DNA of 30,961 bases from a virus: the IMG/VR virus record IMGVR_UViG_3300038428_000729, positions 1-30,961 of that record. One strand, written 5' to 3'. Position 1 is the first letter of the stretch, and each line of letters begins with the position of its first letter. A program made the position numbers and the translations under genes. Below the pieces are notes generated by a model that ran no database searches, was not told the DNA's origin, and saw nothing but the letters and a program-made list of their open reading frames with translations. Positions 24,950 through 30,961 of the stretch are shown piece by piece.

Positions 24950-25969
24950 TCATTGATTGGGCCGTGCAACGCCCTCGCGCCCGCCCAACTTCTTTACCAC
25001 GTCCTCCATACTCTGCTGATCGTCGCGGATGCTCTGGCTGGTGTGCGCAACCCTCTCCAATATCACGGAGGACTCGGGGTCCAAGGGCATGTACACGCTG
25101 CGAGTTGGATCAACGACCAAAGCCGTACCGCCTAGTCCCACAGCTACACGGATTCCCATCCATGTCAGCGACGCGTCGTCCTTCGTGTAGCTTGGCACTG
25201 GTACGGTCATTACTTCCCCCCGGATTGAGATAGTCGTAAGCGCTATTTGGCCGGACTGTAGTCGTCTCTCTAAGATCGCCACCCGCTGACTGTCCTCAGA
25301 CCACACCGGCCCCGCCTCCAGGTGTATTGGTGCCCCCCGGACGCCCGCGTAGCTCAGCGTTCCGTCATCAATCTCAACGCGGCCAATACTGTCGTCCCAG
25401 GTTCCCATAGACACAGGGAAGCGGTAGGCAACATGTTTCCCATCCGGCGACGCAGTGAACGAGCCACATTCCCCGTCCCGTTCGCTAAACGTCTTACCGG
25501 TATCGAGATCGAGCTCAAAGCTCGCGCAGTTCCGCGGGCCAAAGCTGCCCTCAAACCGGACGAACCGGTTCGATAGCCACTCAACATTTTCGATCGCTCG
25601 AATAAGCTCGGGATTGGTGGAGTTGTCGGGTGGCCTAAGCGAAACTTCACTGGTCACCTGGCCTGTAAGGTCGCTGATGACCAGCTTCGGCCACGACGGC
25701 ATCACGAATTTAGCAAACTCTTTGTCCCCTTTCTCGCCGGGCACGAGGTACGAGATGCGCCGTCCGTCCGGCAGCCAGCGAAGGTCTCGTTTGACCCGTG
25801 GATCGCCCGTTAGCCTCGTAACGTTTCCGCTGGCTCGGTCCACCAAAATAACTTCCGTGCCTTTCAGGGCGGCTATCATGGTCCAAGACTCGGCTGAGTA
25901 GGGGCCCCCGCAGACGACGAAAGCGCTAATTGCAAGACTGGATATGGTCTTCTTCGATGCGGTTTTCAT
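24950..25969 (-). CDS. Exported TolB-like beta-propeller protein (339 aa)
   Basis: From the ATG at 25969 the protein has a signal peptide (MKTASKKTISSLAISAFVVCG, ending near YSA-E), followed by PD40/WD40-like blades: DPRVKRDLRWLPDGRRISYL, GSFTASPDGKHVAYRF, AGPVWSEDSQRVAILER. This is the TolB-type propeller pattern, with repeated W/S-PDG/EDS-xRIAY signatures. Such proteins act in the cell envelope as binding platforms; no enzyme motif is seen. The start overlaps the stop of the 25966-27870 gene as ATGA, so the pair is translationally coupled and probably works together. In the duplicated block this position is instead taken by the STN-like gene. Confidence 0.78.
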   Translation of the reverse strand: MKTASKKTISSLAISAFVVCGGPYSAESWTMIAALKGTEVILVDRASGNVTRLTGDPRVKRDLRWLPDGRRISYLVPGEKGDKEFAKFVMPSWPKLVISDLTGQVTSEVSLRPPDNSTNPELIRAIENVEWLSNRFVRFEGSFGPRNCASFELDLDTGKTFSERDGECGSFTASPDGKHVAYRFPVSMGTWDDSIGRVEIDDGTLSYAGVRGAPIHLEAGPVWSEDSQRVAILERRLQSGQIALTTISIRGEVMTVPVPSYTKDDASLTWMGIRVAVGLGGTALVVDPTRSVYMPLDPESSVILERVAHTSQSIRDDQQSMEDVVKKLGGREGVARPNQ

Positions 25970-27870
25970 TGAACTGCACCATTGGGGCAAGCGGGGCCCC
26001 CGGGCGAACAAGTGGCGACACCCATCGGGTTTGTGTAGGGCTTGCACACGCTTACGCCGGCACCCATGAACAAGTCGAGGCGGTATCCTGTGATAGCTTG
26101 GCCCGTATCGGTGGCTTGCAGGTTAGTGCCGACACCGTCCACCGTTACGGTCCAGCCTTGGCCCCTTGGAATGATCGAGAAATCTCGCGCTACTGTTTGG
26201 CCGGCGATCAGGGGACCGTCAGCACCAGTAGGAGTGTTCTTGGGGGGAAGATAATAGGTTCCTGAGTTTACGTTGTATTGGATCGCCGTACCGTTTGCAG
26301 AGAAACCGGATCCCTGCAACTTAACCGCAGAAAGAAAGGCGCTGCAAAAGGTCCCAGTAATGTTCGGAGGATTCGTCTGGCTCTGGCCGTTTGAGCACTG
26401 TCCGGCGCCATTCATGTAGTCCGTCTCTAAGGCGTTCATGTAGCACGACATTCCAAAGGCCGGAACGGTGAATGAATCGAGCGGGGATGAGATTCCAGAG
26501 GGCGATGAATAGCTGACTTCAACTTGGCCTAGGCCCCCTGGGGTTGGGGTGCCGCCGCTGCTAGGATCCGTGAACGTCAACGTCGCCGTTCCGTTGCCAT
26601 TGTCGTTCATTGAGAGCCCCGGTATCGTCCCTCCATTGTTGTAGATTTGCGAGTAGAATTTCCCGTTCGGAGGTGAACCCGAGGCGGCAACCTGCATAAG
26701 GGACTGGCGGGACAGACTGATGGTCACTGCGGCGCAGGATTCGCTGTCTTCCGCCACTACGTTCGTCTTGCTGACGAGCGTCGTTGCAGCTTGGCTCCCC
26801 GCGATCATACATCCTAATGCGGGTATGTAGGAGTAGCTTAACCCCGTGATCGTCGCCGAGGATGCCGAGGAGCTCGCAGTTGTGAAGAACGCAGGAGTGC
26901 ACGTGGGCACAGAAATCGCACCGCGCGGACCGCTGACACCGCAGGCGCCGGTCGCGGCAGCGGACAGCGTGCCGGCTTTGGACGTCGAAGATCCCTGCGT
27001 GGACCCTCCGCTGCGAAGTATATCAGCATACCCCGCTGCGCCCAACGGTTGCCCGGGATAGCGGCACGAGAATTCGTCCATCCTGACCTCGCTCGTGCTC
27101 GGCTTCACGTTAGCGTGCCTGCCCTTGGCCACTGCCGTCGGTTCGGCATAGCTTGCGATCCAGCCGGCCCGCTGTGCATGCTGGCCGAGCGAAACGGCCC
27201 GCTCCTCAACATACTCCAGCAGCGACGCCCGGTTCGCCGCCGTCGTTTGCGTCAGCAGCGAAGCCAGCGCCCTCCGCGCCGCCATTCGGCCCGCCACCGT
27301 CGCCGCGTCTCCCCGCTCGTTGGGGTCCTGCGGCAGAACCCGAAGCATCTCGGCCCTCTCCCCTTCGCGCATTGCCGGGGGCCGGTAGTGCGTCGGATCT
27401 TCCCGCATTACCAGGGCCCAACGCCCCCACTCCGACGCGTACGCCAGCCGCTGCCGGAACATGGATGCAATCTCGTTTTCGTCGCCTACCGCCGTGCGGT
27501 CTTCCAGGATCACCGCGTTGACCTCCGCCGTCAGCGCGCCGCCCTGGCTCAATGGGAACAGCAACTCCACCGATTCGCCCGGCTGAATGCCGCCGAAACC
27601 GGGCGGCCTGGACAGCGTCAGTTTCGGCTCCATACCTACAGAATAGACGAACTCCTGCGTGTACTGTTGGGAGGACGCCAGCAACCCGCAGGCAGTGACT
27701 TTCTGTTGGCCCACGTTCTTGACGACCACCCGCATCTTGGAGGTTGTGGGGTCGCTGGTGATTTTCTGCACCGCGAGAAAGGCGGACGGGGTTTGCGCTC
27801 GTGCGATAGCGGGCGTCCCTAATGATCCCGCCGCCGCAACCACCAGGCAGATGATCTGAGATATTCGCAT
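25966..27870 (-). CDS. Exported protein, paralogue 1, with C-terminal 3D-like domain
   Basis: The protein has 634 aa. The signal peptide (MRISQIICLVVAAAGSLG) and the next 385 residues are near identical to paralogue 2, including the CARDB-like beta domain and the Ser/Cys-rich stretch. The C-terminus differs: a beta domain (NGTATLTFTDPSSGGTPTPG), then a region with RDFSIIPRGQGWTVTVDGVG and DTGQAITGYRLDLFMG at about 585-605. The last is the signature of the 3D domain, a double-psi barrel of MltA/RlpA-like proteins that act on peptidoglycan. A cell-wall role is thus plausible but unproven. GAGAGGAACAT precedes the ATG at 27870. It lies 159 bp after the Cys-rich gene and overlaps the TolB-like gene. 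Confidence 0.82.
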   Translation of the reverse strand: MRISQIICLVVAAAGSLGTPAIARAQTPSAFLAVQKITSDPTTSKMRVVVKNVGQQKVTACGLLASSQQYTQEFVYSVGMEPKLTLSRPPGFGGIQPGESVELLFPLSQGGALTAEVNAVILEDRTAVGDENEIASMFRQRLAYASEWGRWALVMREDPTHYRPPAMREGERAEMLRVLPQDPNERGDAATVAGRMAARRALASLLTQTTAANRASLLEYVEERAVSLGQHAQRAGWIASYAEPTAVAKGRHANVKPSTSEVRMDEFSCRYPGQPLGAAGYADILRSGGSTQGSSTSKAGTLSAAATGACGVSGPRGAISVPTCTPAFFTTASSSASSATITGLSYSYIPALGCMIAGSQAATTLVSKTNVVAEDSESCAAVTISLSRQSLMQVAASGSPPNGKFYSQIYNNGGTIPGLSMNDNGNGTATLTFTDPSSGGTPTPGGLGQVEVSYSSPSGISSPLDSFTVPAFGMSCYMNALETDYMNGAGQCSNGQSQTNPPNITGTFCSAFLSAVKLQGSGFSANGTAIQYNVNSGTYYLPPKNTPTGADGPLIAGQTVARDFSIIPRGQGWTVTVDGVGTNLQATDTGQAITGYRLDLFMGAGVSVCKPYTNPMGVATCSPGGPACPNGAVQ

Positions 27871-28029
27871 ATGTTCCTCTCGATCGTTCACTTCGCCACT
27901 GATCGAACCGATCCGGGCCGGCTGCGTGTGGCCAGGACCCACCCCCGGCCAAATTCCCCGACCATCGCTCGTGGATCGATGGGTTCGCCGCTTAGGGCAA
28001 GACAAGACAGGTTGGCATGACGCTCAGGA

Positions 28030-28926
28030 CTAATCCTCCTCCTCGGCCTCCTCATAATCCTCACAACCCTCCTCGCACATTCCCTCGCAGCCCGACTCGC
28101 AGTACACCTCACAGCCGTCGTCACAACCCCCGCCGCCCTGATCGGAAACCTCGCAACCGTCCTCGCACGCTACTTCGCAACCGGACTCACAGTAGAGCTC
28201 GCATGTCGTCTCGCAATCCTGACATACCGACTCACAAGGGCTCTGGCACGCGTACTCGCACGCAGTCTCACAGACTTGACATGCCACTTCACAAGCCGAC
28301 TGGCATGCGTTTTGGCACGGACTGCCCTGGCACGCCTGGCAGGACAATTCGCAAGCGCTCTGGCACGCCAACTGACACGAGTCCTGACACGATGACTGGC
28401 AGGTAGACTGGCATGCCAGCTCGCATGCAGTCTGGCAAGTCGCCTCGCATGTTGTTTGGCACGACTCCTGACACACGGCTTGGCATGATGATTCGCAGGG
28501 GTTTTGGCACGCTAGCTCACATGCGCTCTCGCACGACAACTGACACGTGGCTTGACAGCCAAGTTCACAGCGGCTCTGACAGGACGACTGGCAGGCAGGA
28601 TCCTCCTGGCAGCCGGTCTGACAGCTATGCTGGCAGGCGTCCTGGCAGAGCTGGCAGCCGACCTGGCAGGCGCCCTCGCACTCCGATTGACAGCTCTCGC
28701 ACTCCGACTGGCACTCGAGCTCGCATGAGTCCTGACAGGAAACTTCGCACGTGTCCTCACAAGTAGTCCCGCAGCAGGTCTGCGCTTCAGCCAGGGACGC
28801 GATAAATGGCGCTCCCAGGGCCGCGAGCTTGAACAGCGCCCGGCGCGATCGACGCGCTGTCCCAGGCGCCGTTTCCACCTTCTCGCCGTCTGGCTCACGG
28901 TGGGAATTCTCAGAAGAACCGCTCAT
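28030..28926 (-). CDS. Tat-signal protein with 60 cysteines in C-[Q/E]-x-x repeats (298 aa)
   Basis: Residues 27-33 read SRRALFK, followed by a hydrophobic stretch (LAALGAPFIASLAEA) and a likely cleavage near 48, which is a twin-arginine export signal. From residue 51 to 288 there are 60 cysteines, almost always four apart, each followed by Gln or Glu (CQSSCQSRCELGCQATC). Single-residue phase shifts give CxxC at CESC, CQLC, CQAC, CQVC and CQDC. The end is acidic (EDYEEAEEED). No known enzyme fold fits. It may be the precursor of a radical SAM-modified peptide, given the enzyme at 30456, or a high-capacity metal-binding protein like Tat-exported copper storage proteins, which use CxxxC helices. 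GGAGGAGACAACG precedes the ATG. It is the second gene after the Sel1-like gene. Confidence 0.85.
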   Translation of the reverse strand: MSGSSENSHREPDGEKVETAPGTARRSRRALFKLAALGAPFIASLAEAQTCCGTTCEDTCEVSCQDSCELECQSECESCQSECEGACQVGCQLCQDACQHSCQTGCQEDPACQSSCQSRCELGCQATCQLSCESACELACQNPCESSCQAVCQESCQTTCEATCQTACELACQSTCQSSCQDSCQLACQSACELSCQACQGSPCQNACQSACEVACQVCETACEYACQSPCESVCQDCETTCELYCESGCEVACEDGCEVSDQGGGGCDDGCEVYCESGCEGMCEEGCEDYEEAEEED

Positions 28927-28947
28927 CGTTGTCTCCTCCCCCGCTTC

Positions 28948-30003
28948 TTAGCCCGCTGTTGCCGACCGCTCCTGTCCTGCGCGCACTGGCGGCCCCGGTT
29001 TGTTCAGACTGGGCAGAGAAGCCTTTCGCGCCCAGAATTGCGCCAACTCAACGGACGCAGCCGCGCCCACGCCGCCTGCATAGGCGGTTGCCAGGGCGTT
29101 TTGAGCTGATTTTTGTCCCGTAGTCGCGGAACGATGCAGCAGCTTGAGGGCGCGTTGTGGGTTGGCTTGAAATCCCGACTTGCCTTGCTGGGCTTGAACG
29201 CCATTCAGGTACAACGCCACGCTGTCGCCCTTTTCGCCCGCCTTCCGGAGCCGCAACTTCAGTTCCGCAACCTTCGCCGGATGCTTCATTCTCGAATATA
29301 GGTCGGCGAGAGAAATCATTCCGATGGTCTCGCCGGCCGAGGCTGCCTCTTGGAATAAAGAAATCGCCTGGGCATAATTACCAGCATTGAGGAGCAGCTT
29401 TCCCCAGCGGGTCTTCGCCAGGGCGAAGTTCGGCGCGGCCGCTGCGTACAGTGGTTGCGCCTTGTCCGGCCTGGGCTTGTACCCGGCAAGTCCGCGCTCG
29501 TACACTCGCCCCAGCAGGGTCATTCCCACTGGATCGCCGGCCTTCGCGGCCTTGACCAGTCCGCGGAAGCTGGCGGAGCTTCGCGCCGCAGCGCCAGGCT
29601 TAATACGGGCCGCCGCGTCCAGATACCCGAGCCAAGCGGCAGCGGCCAGCGAGCTTTGCGACGCCACCAGGAAGTACGACCGCGCGCGCGGGATATCCAC
29701 GATTCCCGCCATTCCGGTGTAATAGGCAAACCCCACGCGGAGGGTAGACGCGAGGTCGCCTTGCCGCGCCCGTTCCATATCGCCGGCGAGCGACGTTGCG
29801 GCAAAAAGATCATCCGGTTTGAAATTGCCTTGGCAGCATGGCGTACTGGCCGGACCTTTGCTGGACTGACCCATTAGGGGTTGCAGGGCCAGAGGGGCCA
29901 GCAGAAGCGATTTCACAACGTTGCGCCGCGACAGGGGCGGGCACCGGTCTGGCGCCTTAGCGCAGGATCGCCCCACCCCGGCCGTTTCCGACTTTCCGAT
30001 CAT
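28948..30003 (-). CDS. Tat-exported Sel1/TPR-like repeat protein (351 aa)
   Basis: The N-terminus has SRRNVVK at 25-31 and a hydrophobic segment (SLLLAPLALQPLMG), a twin-arginine signal. Residues 75-340 are helical repeats with Sel1-like features (GDLASTLRVGFAYYTGMAG; AAKAGDPVGMTLLGRVYERG; SAGETIGMISLADLYSRM; TGQKSAQNALATAYAGGVG). Sel1 repeats mediate protein-protein contacts. It starts 22 bp upstream of the Cys-rich gene, which also carries a Tat signal, so the two may be exported together and interact. GAAGGAGAGAAAG before the ATG at 30003 decided the start; an ATG at 30015 is less likely. It is divergent from the radical SAM gene. Confidence 0.82.
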   Translation of the reverse strand: MIGKSETAGVGRSCAKAPDRCPPLSRRNVVKSLLLAPLALQPLMGQSSKGPASTPCCQGNFKPDDLFAATSLAGDMERARQGDLASTLRVGFAYYTGMAGIVDIPRARSYFLVASQSSLAAAAWLGYLDAAARIKPGAAARSSASFRGLVKAAKAGDPVGMTLLGRVYERGLAGYKPRPDKAQPLYAAAAPNFALAKTRWGKLLLNAGNYAQAISLFQEAASAGETIGMISLADLYSRMKHPAKVAELKLRLRKAGEKGDSVALYLNGVQAQQGKSGFQANPQRALKLLHRSATTGQKSAQNALATAYAGGVGAAASVELAQFWARKASLPSLNKPGPPVRAGQERSATAG

Positions 30004-30253
30004 CTTTCTCTCCTTCATCAGCACACCTGAACAAGGAGGCCGTTAGAAAACATGTTATGCGGGTCAATCTCGCAAAACAATATTCAAAATTCACTTTTTT
30101 GAATGATCGAAGTGGCAGAACGCAACGCTCGGAGATCATACCCAGGCGCCTCTGCTGGCAGTAATTGGGCCGTGGTGCCAAGTAGGTGTATATCATTACG
30201 TATCATGCGCGCTGCCATCTGAAAATTATGTCCGGTCCTCCGACCTCTATTCC
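30004..30253. other. Divergent intergenic region
   Basis: No supported gene lies between the Sel1-like gene and the radical SAM gene. The A/T content rises near 30060-30110 (CAAAACAATATTCAAAATTC), as expected for minus-strand promoters, but no clear pair of boxes was identified there. Confidence 0.35.
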
Positions 30254-30283
30254 TTGACAGGGACAATCGGTTCCACGCATAAT
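30254..30283 (+). promoter_or_regulatory. Candidate sigma70-type promoter for the radical SAM gene
   Basis: TTGACA at 30254-30259 is followed after 18 bp by CATAAT at 30278-30283. The -35 box is perfect and the -10 has one mismatch to TATAAT. It points toward the radical SAM gene, leaving a leader of roughly 165 bases, long enough for leader regulation. Confidence 0.45.
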
Positions 30284-30455
30284 TCCTTCGTGGATGCAAC
30301 AGAGATCGTGTAGTACTAACCTTACGAAAGCCTGTGCCGGCCGGCGCACATCGCTCCGGAGTAGTCAGCGGCGTGGCGCTTACAGACTTTGCGGGCGGAC
30401 GATGTCTTCGAGAGACGGATTCGCTTAAGCTATTTAAGGTTGTAAAGGAGGATAT

Positions 30456-30961
30456 ATGAGCGAGTTGAGCGCACACGGGATGCCGGCTCTGGAGTATGGC
30501 ATTCAACCCTTGCCCTTTAGCAACCGGGGCTACTACATCTATGTCACGGAAGCATGCAATCTTCGGTGCAACTACTGCTTCGTGAGTGACAAGACGAACA
30601 GCCGCCACCTGACGCCGGACATGGCCGACAAGGTCCTGGCGTTTGTAAAAGCCGACGCCTGCAACCTAAAGCAGACGTACATCCACTTCTTTGGCGGGGA
30701 GCCGCTGATCCGACCGTCCGTTGTGGACTACCTGGCGGGCCAACTCCGTGCGTGGTCGAAGGAGCGGAATTTCAAGCTGAAACTCGGGATCACAACGAAC
30801 GGGACGCTCCTCACGAGGCAGAACTGTGAAATCCTCAAGCGTCACGACATTGGCGTTCAGCTTAGCCTCGACGGCAGCAAGGAGGGCAATAACGTTCATC
30901 GTCAGCTCATGGGGGGTGCGCAACGTGGACTGCGTCCCGCGGGTGCCTTTGATCTGGTTCA
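30456..30961 (+). CDS. Radical SAM enzyme, 5' part (runs off the window)
   Basis: The ATG at 30456 has a near-perfect ribosome binding site, AAAGGAGGATAT. The 168 visible residues carry the radical SAM cluster motif CNLRCNYC (Cys 34, 38, 41), the SAM-binding FFGGEP (about 78-83), TTNGTLLT and QLSLDGS. This fits the peptide- and sulfatase-modifying branch that usually ends in a SPASM domain; that end is outside the window. These enzymes bind a 4Fe-4S cluster and make a 5'-deoxyadenosyl radical to form thioether or other links in a protein or peptide. The 298-aa Cys-rich protein, about 1.5 kb away and divergent, is the obvious candidate substrate. The frame stays open to the last base. Confidence 0.92.
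   Translation, partial: MSELSAHGMPALEYGIQPLPFSNRGYYIYVTEACNLRCNYCFVSDKTNSRHLTPDMADKVLAFVKADACNLKQTYIHFFGGEPLIRPSVVDYLAGQLRAWSKERNFKLKLGITTNGTLLTRQNCEILKRHDIGVQLSLDGSKEGNNVHRQLMGGAQRGLRPAGAFDLV

Noticed and set aside
28017-28766. Arg/Pro-rich plus-strand frames opposite the Cys-rich gene
   Set aside because: Their repeats are the reverse complement of the Cys codons; no start signal or independent support.
28030-28926. The Cys repeat region as a CRISPR-like or non-coding tandem array
   Set aside because: The repeat is a 12-base codon pattern with varied third bases in a single open frame behind a Tat signal and good ribosome binding site, so it is coding.
30084-30608. 174-aa minus-strand frame across the radical SAM promoter and start
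   Set aside because: It overlaps the radical SAM gene, which has a strong ribosome binding site and clear motifs.

Overview
The window is GC-rich bacterial DNA, most likely from an acidobacterium of the Solibacter/Bryobacter type. The main taxonomic clues are relics of two acidobacterial families near the left end: a TIGR03437-like Solibacter C-terminal domain (1639-1884, minus) and a VWFA-related domain (1937-2203, plus). Nearly everything here is accessory: recombinases, phage-type packaging genes, repeated modules and broken copies. No rRNA, tRNA or CRISPR array was seen.

1-4.4 kb: sparse and decayed. It holds two coupled small genes (367-863), a HIT-family protein (1128-1469), the two acidobacterial relics, a frameshifted secreted-protein relic (2353-2678) and a possible HEPN-type protein (2867-3394). 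An 11-bp phased repeat lies at 4111-4174.

4.4-21.1 kb: two tandem copies (A and B) of one modular element. Each has a plus-strand half: a gene with a possible C-terminal HTH, then a short 10- or 11-bp phased repeat array, then a DUF5681 gene, then a ParB-domain/DNA-methyltransferase fusion. Copy B also keeps a terminase large subunit and two tiny genes, all linked by start-stop overlaps. Each copy then has a minus-strand five-gene operon: DUF3489, Ku, DUF2924, large serine recombinase and a KorB-like HTH protein. The minus halves form a direct repeat of about 3.75 kb with very high identity and constant 8763-bp spacing. The plus halves are clearly more diverged. A third, dead module end lies at 7860-8309. 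No portal, capsid or tail gene is present, so this looks like a phage-derived or satellite-like element with its own end-binding protein Ku, not a complete prophage.

21.3-30.0 kb, minus strand: a second repeated locus of exported proteins. In transcription order it has a Tat-signal Sel1-like protein, a Tat-signal protein with 60 cysteines in C-[Q/E]-x-x repeats, a secreted protein with a 3D-like C-terminal domain, and a TolB-like propeller. A duplicated block follows, made of a stop-containing relic of the Sel1 3' end, a deletion mini-version of the Cys-rich gene, a paralogue of the secreted protein with a different C-terminus, and an STN-like exported protein. A third fragment of the secreted gene lies at 21694-21811.

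30.46-30.96 kb, plus strand: the 5' part of a radical SAM enzyme, divergent from the Cys-rich locus and running off the window. The Cys-rich Tat protein and the radical SAM enzyme together suggest a modified-peptide (RiPP-like) system. A metal-storing cysteine protein is the main alternative.
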